Source: Bacteroidaceae bacterium (lineage in GTDB: Bacteria; Bacteroidota; Bacteroidia; Bacteroidales; Bacteroidaceae). Taken from it: DNA of 38,049 bases. Shown piece by piece: positions 20,618-30,222 of this stretch (positions are counted from its first letter, which is position 1; every line of letters begins with the position of its first letter). The position numbers and the translations under genes were made by a program. Under the pieces are notes generated by a model that was given only the letters and a program-made list of their open reading frames with translations, was not told where the DNA came from and ran no database searches. The stretch is from assembly GCA_017965425.1 (NCBI GenBank), contig JAGCPY010000059.1, forward strand, positions 1-38,049. The letters are read 5' to 3'.

Positions 20618-23600
20618 ATGATGAAAATGAAAAAATTCCTCCTCTTGATAGCCTTTTGCCTGAGTTGCTTTTCCACAACGATGGCCGGCTCTTGGGTACC
20701 CCCTACTTTGAGAATCAGAACGGGACTGCCACCGACAAACACGGAACTCTACTTCTACAACGTCAGCCAGGAGATGTTCCTCACCAAAGGCACGACGTGG
20801 GGAAGCCATGCCGCCTTGACTGAAAGCTATGAAGGGGCTCTTCCCTATTTCATTTACGAGGGCGATGGGTACTTTCGCATCTATTCGCCCAATGCTGGTG
20901 GAACGGGCTATTTGTTCAATGCCGAAACAGGTGTAGATATTTACACGGATTACGGCGTTTCCAGCAACCCCGTTGAATGCTCCTATTGGGACTTTATCCT
21001 ATTGTCCGGCGGCGTGTTCCACATTGTCATCTCCGAGCAGAATAATTGGTACAGCCAGCGGCCTGGATACTGTATCGGCTGGGATCCAGACAACATCGAC
21101 GTGGACAACAATAAGAACTATCTTTGGACGAACATCGGACTGTTCTCGATAGAGCCCTCCAGAGCCAGCACCTGTGGCCTCGACTGGAAATACGTCCTCT
21201 CCTCAGACGCTAGGGTGTACGAGGCTCGTTTCCAGCTCTATGACATGATTCAGACAGCTGAACAGATGGGCGTGAGTACGGACGATGTCTCCGACGTTTA
21301 CAACTACAGTACCAGCGTCAGCGAGATCAATGCCACCACGAAGATGCTTTCACAGCGCATCGAAGATTCCTTGGGGACAAACGCCGACATGACATTCGCC
21401 GTCACCAACCCCAATTTCGACAATAATGCCAGCGGATGGACCGTTTACATGCCAGGCGGACAAAACAACGGCTTCCAGGGAGCCTCTTACTCTGGCAGCG
21501 CCACCATCAGTAATTTCGTGGAAACGTGGATCCCAACGCCTAGGACTTTGGGCTCCGGTTCCGTCTTTCAGACCCTCTACGGCTTGCCCGAAGGCACCTA
21601 TAAGCTGGAGGTTGACGCTGTCGCTGTCAACCAGAACAGCAATACTCCGGCCACGGGAGTCGTGCTCTTTGCCGAGAGCAACGAGACCTACGAGGAGGCG
21701 ATAGCCACATACGACCGTTCGCCACAGCATTTCGAGTGTATGTTTTATCTCTCTGGCTCTGAGGTGAACATCGGCGTGCGCACCAGCTCTTCGACGACGG
21801 CCAACTGGATGGCCTTTGACAACGTCAGGCTTACATATTATGGCACAAGCGACGCCACTTCCGTCACCATGAACAGCCGTGACCTGAGCATGGTGTTGGG
21901 CGAGACTATCACATTGACAGCCACCGTGAACGCTTCGAATGAGTGGCTGAATCATGTCACCTGGTCATCCAGCAACCCGAGTGTGGCCACGGTAGATGAG
22001 AACGGCAAAGTCACCGCCCTTGCCAAAGGTTCGGCCACCATCCGCGCTACGGCCTTTGCCTCCGAATGCTATGGGCAGGTGCAGGTCTCGGTAACGACCA
22101 GCGATCCCTCTGGCCTTACCATCAACGAGATACAGGTGGCCAATATCGACCAGTTCATCGATCCTTCCTTCAACTACGGCGGATGGGTAGAGTTCTATAA
22201 TCCAAAGGACGTCGGCATCAGCCTCAGCAATTTCTACGTGAGCGACGACCCGTCCAACCTCCGCAAATTCCAGCTTCCCATCGATGCGGGTGCTGTTCCC
22301 GCCAAGGGCTTCAAGTGCATCTGGTTCGACCATCATGACCAGAAAGGAGGAACCCAGTTCAGCTCCGAAGCCTACAAGCAAGTGGATTTCAAGCTCACGT
22401 ATGAAGGTGGTGTCATCTACGTCAGCGACTCCGAAGGGAACCTCTTGCTCTCGCAAGCCTATCCGGCAGCCGTGCAGCGCGCCAGCTATGCCCGTCGGGC
22501 CGACGGCACTGGCACCTGGTCATACACCGGCACTCCCACGCCCGAAGCATCCAATGTCGGCAGCACCTTTGCTGCGGTGCAGCTGGAAGCTCCCGTCGTT
22601 GACCGTGATGCCACGGTGTTCAGCTCGGGATTCACGGTGAAGGTGACCATCCCCTCTGGAGCCACCCTGCGCTATACCACCGACGGCAGCACGCCGACCC
22701 TCGACAATGGAATGACCAGCACCACTGGCAGCTTCCAGGTATCAACAGGCCAATCTGCCATCTACCGCTTCCGTTTGTTCAAGAGCGGCTACCTCCCCAG
22801 TGCCGTCGTCACCCGCAGCTATATTTATCAAGACAAAGCTTATTACCTGCCCATCGTGTCCGTTGTCACCGACCAAGACAACCTCTATGACAACACCATC
22901 GGAGCCTATACCGACGGCACCAACGGCACCTCTGGTAACAACAAGAATTTCAGCAACAAGAACCGAGGTTGGGAACGCCCTGTGAACTTCGAGTATTTGG
23001 TGCCCGACGACGGCGGCTCGTTCATCATGGCCTTGAACCAAGAGTGCGACTTCGAGGTATGTGGCGGTTGGACCCGTCACTATGACCCCGCCAGCTCCTT
23101 CCGCCTCAAGGGCAACAAGTACTACCTTGGACAGAACTTCCTTCCCTATCCTTTCTTCGAGGAGAAACCCTATATCAAGAACAAGACCATCGTCGTCCGC
23201 AACGGCGGCAACGACAACTGGGCTCGCCTCCAGGACGCTGCCACCCACGAGATTATCCTCAAGAGTGGCTTCCATGTCGATTGCCAAGCTACCCAACCCG
23301 CGCACATATTCATCAACGGACAGTACCGCTTCATGTTCAACCTGCGTGAACCCAACAACAAGAACCACGGCTATGCCAACTATGGCATCGATACAGACGA
23401 GATGGACCAGTTCGAAATCAATGGTTCCGTAGGGTATGAACAAAAGGAGGGTGACGATCAGGTCTTCCGTCAGTGGATGACGCTGGCACAGCAGCTGGCC
23501 AACGATCCTTCCAACGACGACATCTACGCCCAGATATGCAACATCGTTGACATCGACGAGTACTGCAACTACATGGCAGCCGAGGTTTATATTGGCTGCG

Positions 23601-26428
23601 GCGACTGGTTGACCAACAGCAACAACGTCAAGGGCTACCGCTCCAAGGCCGATGGCAAATACCATTTGGTCTTCATGGACTTGGATTCGGGCTTCGGTTC
23701 CACCAACATGATTGGCGAACTGTCAGGCAGACTCTATGATTCGCGTTATGACACGGGCAAGAACTTCCTCATTGACATCTTCCTGAATATGCTCAAATAT
23801 GCGCCCTTCCAAAAGAAGTTCATCGATGCCTTCTGTCTCGTCAACGGCAGCGTCTTTGAGTCTTCCCGTGTGACGTCTATCATCAACGCCATGCGCGACA
23901 GGGCATATACGGCCCTCGGTTTTGATGGTCAGGCTGGCACGCTTTCGAACAAAGCCAGCAGCCTCATCAGTGCTATCAACAGCAGTTCAAACCGCTCCAA
24001 CCGAATGAACAGTATCTACAACTACTTCGGCCTCAAGAGCTACAGCCGCTATACGGTCAACCTGAGCAGCAACGTCGAGGGTGCCGTCCTCATGCTGAAT
24101 GGTGAAGAGGTGCCGACAGGGAAGTTTGACGGACAGCTGTTTGCGCCTGCCGTGCTGACAGCCAAGGCACCAGCCGGCTATCGGTTCCTCGGGTGGCAGC
24201 AACAGGGTTCCGGTTCCGTCACCAACCTGCAGACCGTCTTCGACACTTCAACGTCCTGGAACTATTACGACCAAGGTTCTTTGGACGGCCAGAGCTGGAA
24301 GACGCGCAATTATCGAACGACCTCATGGAAGAGCGGCAATGGACCTCTCGGCTATGGCAACGTGGGCATCAACGGCAGTCAGGACTACGCGACGACTCTC
24401 AGCTATGGCAGTGACTCCAACAACAAGCGGCCCACCTACTACTTCCGCAAATCCTTCAACCTCAGCACGGCTCCGACCGACAACGATGTCTTCCAGCTGA
24501 CCTATTACGTCGATGATGGCTTCATCGCATACGTGAACGGCACCGAGATCGGCCGCTATCACATGCCGGACGGCGATGCGACGTACAGCACCTACTCGAC
24601 GACATACGAAGGAGCCACTGCAGCAACGGCCACCATCACGATTCCGAACAATCTTCTGGTTCGTGGGTCGAACGTGATAGCCGTGGAAGTGCATAACACG
24701 TCGGCCACTTCGTCCGATATTTACTGGGGTGCCATCCTTCAGCGGGGTACATTGAGCTCGGGTTCCTTTGTCTCGACCAGTGAGCAGCTCGACATCACCA
24801 CCTTGACCAGCAACACGGCCACCCTGATTGCGACCTACGAGAAGCTCTCAGATGACCAGCTGTTGGCTCACATCGCCACTCCTGTCAAGGTCAACGAGGT
24901 GAGTGCAGCAAACACCGTCTTCATCAACGATCAATTCAAGAAGAACGACTGGGTGGAACTCTATAACCCCACCGAGACCGACCTTAATGTCGCAGGCCTC
25001 TTTATCAGCGACGACATCGACGAACCGCTGAAGTATCAGATACCTACAGGTTCAGTCGCCAACACCGTCATCCCAGCCAATGGACATCTGGTTGTGTGGG
25101 CAGATCAGTTGGCACCCACCACGCAACTCCATAGCAGCTTCAAGCTGAGTAATACGAAAGGCCAGATGGTGCTCGTCACCTCTTCCGATGATTTTGCCAA
25201 CAACAATGCGGCTTTCTTTGCCAACCATCCTGCCCTGCGCGACTTTGCAGACGGACTACCCTACGATGCCCATCGTGGTGACCAGTCGGTCGGACGCTTC
25301 CCTGACGGTGGCAATGAGCTCTATCTCATGGAGAGACCGACCATCGAACGGACTAACTCGCTGCGTACCTACGACATTCACACAGGTACCGACACGGGCA
25401 TCATGGACACCACTTCGACGCTCACGCTTGCCTTGGCACAAGGATGGAACTGGGTTTCGCACCCGATGAAAGATGCCTATTCCGTGAACATCTTTAAGGA
25501 CAACGCCGACCGAATCCTCAGCCAGACCTTGGAGGCCTATTACAATAGTGTGAGCAAGACGATGGAAGGTCTGTTGAAGAACGTCGCCGCCAGTTCACTC
25601 TACAAATTCCAGATGAATGCCGCAAAGACCTACGAACTGGACGGCATCGTACCACGTAAGTTGGCTCCCACCTCGCTCAGGGCTGGATGGAACTGGCTGG
25701 GCTATCCGGCCACCGGCACACAAACCTTGGAGTCGGCTCTCAGGGGTTCAAAGGTGGAAGAGGGCGATATGCTGATGGGGCAGAATGGCTTCTCGGTTTA
25801 CAGCTCCACGGACGGATGGGTGGGTACGCTCAGCTCGTTTGTTCCGGGCATGGGATATATGTATAAGTCGGTCAGCACGAAGTCTGTACGCTTCAATTCC
25901 ACGACCTCTTCACTCAAGCTGCGCAGACATTTGTCGCCAGCGAAGGCTGCCGATGCCGAGTTCGACCGCCATGCCTATCCCAATGTCATGGGCGTCATTG
26001 CCCAACTGCAAATGGATGGCCATGCACTTGACTGTGCCTTCTTCCGCGTGAAGGCTTACGCCGACGGCGAATGTCGTGGCGTGGGTGAATACGTGGATGG
26101 ACGTGTCTTCATGACCCTTTACGGCTTGGGCGGCGAACGTCTGACCTTCAAGGCCTTCAGCGAAGACGGCGAAGTGTTCAACGTGCGTGAGACGCTGGAT
26201 TTCACGTCCGACGTATTGGGCACGCGCTCTGCTCCTATCCTCCTCAGCCTCAGTGCCGACAACACTCCCACCGCGATTGCTGCTACTGGCACGGCCACAT
26301 CGTCTGTGGCTGTCGGTTACTACAGCCTGAGCGGTCTCTTCCTCGGCAACACCGCCGACCATTTGCGTCCCGGCATTTATGTCGCCCGTCTCGCTGGCGG
26401 CCAGTGCACCAAAGTTCTCATCCGTTAA
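20618..26428 (+). CDS. Giant secreted CotH-kinase-family protein with Big2 and two lamin-tail domains
   Basis: 1936 residues from ATG 20618 (MMKMKKFLLLIAFCL, a signal peptide). Approximate order: an unassigned N-terminal part; a galactose-binding-like beta-sandwich (~245-405); a Big2 immunoglobulin-like domain (~410-492, SSSNPSVATVDENGKVTAL); lamin-tail domain 1 (~498-640); a chitobiase-like domain (~657-737, LRYTTDGSTPT); a CotH-like kinase region (~741-1140, with SFRLKGNK near 826 and FMDLDSGFG near 1020, the probable metal-binding Asp); another beta-sandwich; lamin-tail domain 2 (~1424-1520); a GWNWVS/GWNWLGYP module; and a C-terminus (LRPGIYVARLAGGQCTKVLI) like type IX secretion sorting tails. 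It probably sits on or leaves the cell surface. CotH proteins phosphorylate proteins in spore coats, but the target here is unknown. The beta-helix gene follows after 16 bases. Confidence 0.85.
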   Translation: MMKMKKFLLLIAFCLSCFSTTMAGSWVPPTLRIRTGLPPTNTELYFYNVSQEMFLTKGTTWGSHAALTESYEGALPYFIYEGDGYFRIYSPNAGGTGYLFNAETGVDIYTDYGVSSNPVECSYWDFILLSGGVFHIVISEQNNWYSQRPGYCIGWDPDNIDVDNNKNYLWTNIGLFSIEPSRASTCGLDWKYVLSSDARVYEARFQLYDMIQTAEQMGVSTDDVSDVYNYSTSVSEINATTKMLSQRIEDSLGTNADMTFAVTNPNFDNNASGWTVYMPGGQNNGFQGASYSGSATISNFVETWIPTPRTLGSGSVFQTLYGLPEGTYKLEVDAVAVNQNSNTPATGVVLFAESNETYEEAIATYDRSPQHFECMFYLSGSEVNIGVRTSSSTTANWMAFDNVRLTYYGTSDATSVTMNSRDLSMVLGETITLTATVNASNEWLNHVTWSSSNPSVATVDENGKVTALAKGSATIRATAFASECYGQVQVSVTTSDPSGLTINEIQVANIDQFIDPSFNYGGWVEFYNPKDVGISLSNFYVSDDPSNLRKFQLPIDAGAVPAKGFKCIWFDHHDQKGGTQFSSEAYKQVDFKLTYEGGVIYVSDSEGNLLLSQAYPAAVQRASYARRADGTGTWSYTGTPTPEASNVGSTFAAVQLEAPVVDRDATVFSSGFTVKVTIPSGATLRYTTDGSTPTLDNGMTSTTGSFQVSTGQSAIYRFRLFKSGYLPSAVVTRSYIYQDKAYYLPIVSVVTDQDNLYDNTIGAYTDGTNGTSGNNKNFSNKNRGWERPVNFEYLVPDDGGSFIMALNQECDFEVCGGWTRHYDPASSFRLKGNKYYLGQNFLPYPFFEEKPYIKNKTIVVRNGGNDNWARLQDAATHEIILKSGFHVDCQATQPAHIFINGQYRFMFNLREPNNKNHGYANYGIDTDEMDQFEINGSVGYEQKEGDDQVFRQWMTLAQQLANDPSNDDIYAQICNIVDIDEYCNYMAAEVYIGCGDWLTNSNNVKGYRSKADGKYHLVFMDLDSGFGSTNMIGELSGRLYDSRYDTGKNFLIDIFLNMLKYAPFQKKFIDAFCLVNGSVFESSRVTSIINAMRDRAYTALGFDGQAGTLSNKASSLISAINSSSNRSNRMNSIYNYFGLKSYSRYTVNLSSNVEGAVLMLNGEEVPTGKFDGQLFAPAVLTAKAPAGYRFLGWQQQGSGSVTNLQTVFDTSTSWNYYDQGSLDGQSWKTRNYRTTSWKSGNGPLGYGNVGINGSQDYATTLSYGSDSNNKRPTYYFRKSFNLSTAPTDNDVFQLTYYVDDGFIAYVNGTEIGRYHMPDGDATYSTYSTTYEGATAATATITIPNNLLVRGSNVIAVEVHNTSATSSDIYWGAILQRGTLSSGSFVSTSEQLDITTLTSNTATLIATYEKLSDDQLLAHIATPVKVNEVSAANTVFINDQFKKNDWVELYNPTETDLNVAGLFISDDIDEPLKYQIPTGSVANTVIPANGHLVVWADQLAPTTQLHSSFKLSNTKGQMVLVTSSDDFANNNAAFFANHPALRDFADGLPYDAHRGDQSVGRFPDGGNELYLMERPTIERTNSLRTYDIHTGTDTGIMDTTSTLTLALAQGWNWVSHPMKDAYSVNIFKDNADRILSQTLEAYYNSVSKTMEGLLKNVAASSLYKFQMNAAKTYELDGIVPRKLAPTSLRAGWNWLGYPATGTQTLESALRGSKVEEGDMLMGQNGFSVYSSTDGWVGTLSSFVPGMGYMYKSVSTKSVRFNSTTSSLKLRRHLSPAKAADAEFDRHAYPNVMGVIAQLQMDGHALDCAFFRVKAYADGECRGVGEYVDGRVFMTLYGLGGERLTFKAFSEDGEVFNVRETLDFTSDVLGTRSAPILLSLSADNTPTAIAATGTATSSVAVGYYSLSGLFLGNTADHLRPGIYVARLAGGQCTKVLIR

Positions 26429-26444
26429 TACCCACTCTGAAGAT

Positions 26445-28085
26445 ATGAAAAGGCTTCTGACACTTATCGCCTGCCTCTGCCCCCTGATGGGCTATGTGGC
26501 AATGGCCAACGAAGGCGACACCATCAAGGTAGAGTTCAAAGGCAACACCGCCACTGTCAAAATTCCTGCCACGGCATCCGTGACCTCGACCGTGGAAGGG
26601 GCTTACGTGACACTCACGTCCACCACCACCACCGAGGAATACGTCTATCGGCTTTCCGGAACGACGACGTCTGGTGGCTTCACCGTCAACGGTTCCTACA
26701 AACTCACGCTGGAACTTGCGGGCGTCAACATCACCAGCCAACAAGGGGCAGCCATCAACATACTTTGTGGCAAGCGGATTGCAGTCATCTTGGACGACGG
26801 AACCTATAACAGCTTGGTTGACTGCGCAGCAGGCTCACAGAAGGCGGCCTTCTACCTCAAGGGACATCCCGAATTTGAGGGTGGTGGGGTGCTCGACGTG
26901 ACGGGCAACACCAAACATGCCATCTCTGCCTCGGAGTACTTGCAGCTGAAGAAGACAACCGGCACCATCAACATCCTTTCATCTGCCAGCGACGGCATCC
27001 ACTGTGGAAAAGGTCAGGTGAATAGCGAACACCGCTACTTTGAAATCAACGGGGGTGTCGTGAATATTCGGAACGTGAAGGGCGACTGCATCGACTCCGA
27101 CGACTATGGAATCATGAACATCAACGGCGGCATCATCAACGCCAATGTCGTGGAGGACGGAGCCGTTGGACTTAAATGTGACAGCATCCTCTACATGACC
27201 GGTGGCGAAGTGAATATCAACGTGACGGGCTCTGACAGTGAAGGCATTCGTGCCTGCTACGACGCTCAGTTCATGGGTGGTGCTGTGAACATCAATGTGG
27301 CTGGCGACGGCTCCAAAGGCATCAAGGGCAAGAACAAGACTGACGGGTTGGTAAAGAACGGTGGAAACCTGCATTTTAGCGGCACCGACTTCGTCTTCAA
27401 CGTCCACGGCAACGACCTGAAAGCTGCTGACGGAACGGTGGACACCAACTGTCGTGCCGTCAGCTCCGATGCCACCATCACGCGCACCAAGGGGCAACTG
27501 GATATTTATGCCTACGGAAACATAGAAAGTGCCTATAACGCCGATGTGCAGGAACTCGCTCAGGGAGGAACTATCAACTTATACCGTGCGCCTTGGAGCT
27601 TCTACTATGCCGACTACCAGAATGATATGACTGCCTACGTGGCCTTGAAGATTGACAACCAGACGGTCAGCGTCAGTGATTATGCCATCGGGGCTTTCAT
27701 GGGTCAACAATGTGTCGGCGTCGCCATCGGAAACTATCTCCGCATCTACAGCAACGCCACGACGGCAGAAAACGTGTCTTTCCGTGCCTACAATCTTTCG
27801 ACGGGAAATCTTCACAACCTACGCCCCTCTAAGACGGTCGCTTTCTCAGCCAACGCCGCTGTCAGCACGGCTGCTGCGCCCATCACACTCACGGGTTATA
27901 CAACCCTCAGAGGCGATGTCAATAACGACAAGAACATCAACATTGCCGATGTGACGGCGTTGGTGAACATCATCCTTAACAAATCGTCAGACACTTACCT
28001 TAGCGCAGATGTCAATGAGGATGGCACCGTCAACATCTCTGATGTCACCTCGCTGGTGAATATCATCCTGAAGCGCAATCTCTAA
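26445..28085 (+). CDS. Exported beta-helical carbohydrate-binding protein (Cthe_2159 type) with dockerin-like C-terminus
   Basis: 546 residues from ATG 26445, with a signal peptide ending about GYVAMANEG. Residues ~40-370 are short repeated strands with G-x-I-N turns (GIMNINGGIINANVVEDGAV, TGGEVNINVTGSDSEGIRA), the right-handed beta-helix of the Cthe_2159 family (PF14262), described for cellulose- and pectin-binding proteins. At ~396-483 comes an 'IGAFMGQQCVGVA...VSFRAYNLSTG' module related to one in the upstream protein. The last ~58 residues hold two calcium-loop repeats, DVNNDKNINIADVTALVNII and DVNEDGTVNISDVTSLVNII, as in type I dockerins. It is likely secreted and binds an acidic or neutral glycan. 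No cohesin is visible in the window. Confidence 0.85.
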   Translation: MKRLLTLIACLCPLMGYVAMANEGDTIKVEFKGNTATVKIPATASVTSTVEGAYVTLTSTTTTEEYVYRLSGTTTSGGFTVNGSYKLTLELAGVNITSQQGAAINILCGKRIAVILDDGTYNSLVDCAAGSQKAAFYLKGHPEFEGGGVLDVTGNTKHAISASEYLQLKKTTGTINILSSASDGIHCGKGQVNSEHRYFEINGGVVNIRNVKGDCIDSDDYGIMNINGGIINANVVEDGAVGLKCDSILYMTGGEVNINVTGSDSEGIRACYDAQFMGGAVNINVAGDGSKGIKGKNKTDGLVKNGGNLHFSGTDFVFNVHGNDLKAADGTVDTNCRAVSSDATITRTKGQLDIYAYGNIESAYNADVQELAQGGTINLYRAPWSFYYADYQNDMTAYVALKIDNQTVSVSDYAIGAFMGQQCVGVAIGNYLRIYSNATTAENVSFRAYNLSTGNLHNLRPSKTVAFSANAAVSTAAAPITLTGYTTLRGDVNNDKNINIADVTALVNIILNKSSDTYLSADVNEDGTVNISDVTSLVNIILKRNL

Positions 28086-28105
28086 TACTACCTTCAATAC
28101 TCAAA

Positions 28106-30064
28106 ATGAACAAATCTTTGAATCCCTTTGAGCACATTCTGAAAGTGTGCTGTTTGTTCTGTGCGCTCTGTAGTGCCTCTTTCACCACTGTCATCGCACA
28201 ACCCTACACTATTTATCCCGTTCCGCAGCAACAGCTCCCCTTGCCTGACGCTGCCCGTTTCGTTGCTCCCGTTTGCATCGTTGCTGAGAGCGGCATCGAC
28301 GCGGCCACCGTGGCTCGAGCCAAACAGGTGCTGAGCGACCACGGCGTGCAGTTCACCACTGCAGACCGTCCGCAGAAGGCCGTCACGAACCTGCTGTTAG
28401 GCATTAACGCCTCACACGGCATTGCCGACAAGGAAGTCGCACGTCTGAAGCTCAGCCGCCACGTCTTCAACCTGCCGAAATACGACCGCCACCTCCTCCA
28501 CCTCAACGCTGACAAGCAGGGGCGGGCGCAGGTGCTCATTGTCGGTGAACACACCGACGCCGCCTTTTGCGGTTTGGCATCTTTGGAGCAGATGCTCGAC
28601 GCCGGCACGAACGATATGCCTTGTGTGACCCTCTATGACTATGCTGACATCCGTGACCGAGGTGTCATCGAAGGCTACTATGGCGTGCCCTACAGCGCTG
28701 AGGTGACGAAAGACCTCTTTCGCTTCATGGCACGATATAAGATGAACACCTATATGTATGGGGCCAAGTCGGATCCCTACCACTCTCAGCGGTGGACAGA
28801 TCCCTATCCCACCAGCATCACGCCTGAACAACTGCGTATTGGCTATCTGACACAAGACATGCTCCGAGACATCACAGCTGTCGGACATGCTACCAAGGTG
28901 AACTTCATCTGGGCCATCCATCCGGGTACTGCCTTCACCGATGCCAACAACAACGAGGTGCTCTCTCAGATTATGCATAAGTTCGGCGATATGCACGACC
29001 TCGGTGTCCGACAGTTCGGTGTCTTCGTCGATGATGTGGGTGTTCCTAACGACGATGCCACCCTGCGCCTCGGTGCCGACCGTCTGACAGCGCTGCAACG
29101 CCAAATTGACGAACGCTGGAACCGGAAAGGAGCTGTGCCGACAGACACCGTCAAGCCCTTGCACTATGTGCCTCAGCTCTATGCTTTCTCCTGGGTCAAT
29201 GCTGAACAGGCGCGCCGCTTCTTCGGTTCGCTCAGCAGTGTACCCGAGAAGGTGCGCATTTACATCACCGGTGCCGCTGTCTGGTCGGTGCCTAACAGTG
29301 CCGACCTTGCCACCGTCCGCGAATGGCTTGGACACGACACCAGCTGGTGGTGGAACTACCCTTGCAACGACAATGACGTGACGAAGCTCTTCACCATGGA
29401 TACATACGCCAACTTCCACGATGAACAGCACATCACGACGCTTGCTCGTTTGGAAACGTCATTGAAAGGAACGCCAACCCTTATCATCAATCCCATGCAA
29501 CAGGGAGAAATCTCGAAGATTGCCCTTTTCAGTGTCGCTGACTACGCATGGAACAACCGCGCCTTCGACAATCACCAGAGTTGGGAAGCTGCCCTGCCCG
29601 CGGTCGTCGGCAAGAAGTATGCAACAGCCCTTCGCAAACTGGCACCCTATCTGCGCTATTTCGATGCCGATGCCCTCAGCTATCTGGTGCGCAACTACCG
29701 TCGGTCCGTGGAGGCTGGCAAGCCCAGTCCTTGGGCGCTTGTTGGTGAGCTGCGCCGTGTCATCCAAGCCTGTGAGACACTGGAAACCATGAAGAACGCC
29801 TCCCGCCACGAAGACGTACTCTTCTATGAAGACCTGCGTCCCTGGTTGCTCAAGTTGAAGGCAATGGCCACCGAGACCATTGCTCGCCTGGAAGGCAAGA
29901 AGCCAACAGCGGTGGATCTCAATGGGAATCCCGACTTCCAGTTCCCCATCCTTACGGGTTTGGGCGACGGCATCGACCTCAGCGTGAAGACCGCAGAACC
30001 TGCCGCAGAGATGTTGCAACCCCTGTTGGAGTGGCTGCGCGAACAAGGCACAGAACAACCCTAG
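28106..30064 (+). CDS. GH84 beta-N-acetylglucosaminidase (O-GlcNAcase/hyaluronidase-like)
   Basis: 652 residues. A signal peptide ends near TTVIAQPY. An N-terminal GH20b-like alpha/beta domain (~33-165) is followed by the catalytic barrel: RGVIEGYYGVPYS from 185 and the double aspartate Asp309-Asp310 in FGVFVDDV, the acid/base pair of GH84 substrate-assisted hydrolysis. YMYGAKSDPYH and WWWNYPCND are further family signatures. A helical C-terminal region completes it. It removes terminal beta-GlcNAc from host glycoproteins or O-GlcNAc peptides, and the Bacteroides homologue is well studied. The start is 20 bases after the beta-helix gene, so it is in the same operon. It lacks the dockerin-like tail and the sorting tail of its neighbours, suggesting a periplasmic location. 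Confidence 0.93.
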   Translation: MNKSLNPFEHILKVCCLFCALCSASFTTVIAQPYTIYPVPQQQLPLPDAARFVAPVCIVAESGIDAATVARAKQVLSDHGVQFTTADRPQKAVTNLLLGINASHGIADKEVARLKLSRHVFNLPKYDRHLLHLNADKQGRAQVLIVGEHTDAAFCGLASLEQMLDAGTNDMPCVTLYDYADIRDRGVIEGYYGVPYSAEVTKDLFRFMARYKMNTYMYGAKSDPYHSQRWTDPYPTSITPEQLRIGYLTQDMLRDITAVGHATKVNFIWAIHPGTAFTDANNNEVLSQIMHKFGDMHDLGVRQFGVFVDDVGVPNDDATLRLGADRLTALQRQIDERWNRKGAVPTDTVKPLHYVPQLYAFSWVNAEQARRFFGSLSSVPEKVRIYITGAAVWSVPNSADLATVREWLGHDTSWWWNYPCNDNDVTKLFTMDTYANFHDEQHITTLARLETSLKGTPTLIINPMQQGEISKIALFSVADYAWNNRAFDNHQSWEAALPAVVGKKYATALRKLAPYLRYFDADALSYLVRNYRRSVEAGKPSPWALVGELRRVIQACETLETMKNASRHEDVLFYEDLRPWLLKLKAMATETIARLEGKKPTAVDLNGNPDFQFPILTGLGDGIDLSVKTAEPAAEMLQPLLEWLREQGTEQP

Positions 30065-30092
30065 CTGTGAAGGGCGTAGTGCTAAATGAATT

Positions 30093-30183
30093 TATTTTTT
30101 CAAGAAAAGATTTGTGGGGAAATAGCTTTTTTCACCTTTTCTTTCTATTTTTTGAGAAAAAATTTGTGAGGGAATGAATTTTT
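30093..30183 (+). repeat. Duplicated ~38-base promoter segment
   Basis: TATTTTTT-C-A-AGAAAAGATTTGTGGGG (from 30093) is repeated as TATTTTTT-G-AGAAAAAATTTGTGAGG (from 30146), about 52 bases apart, with few differences. Each copy contains an ATTTGTG core. The second copy supplies the -33 TTTG of the promoter below. The first has a poorer -7 partner near 30133. Confidence 0.8.
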
Positions 30184-30194
30184 ATGTTCCTTTG
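30163..30194 (+). promoter_or_regulatory. Promoter of the SPFH/coiled-coil gene row
   Basis: TTTG at 30163-30166 and TTCCTTTG at 30187-30194 (one mismatch to TAnnTTTG) are 20 bases apart. The ATG at 30223 follows. The duplicated segment could make a tandem promoter or paired operator. Confidence 0.65.
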
Positions 30195-30222
30195 TACATT
30201 CTAACCTATAAAAAGATGCATC

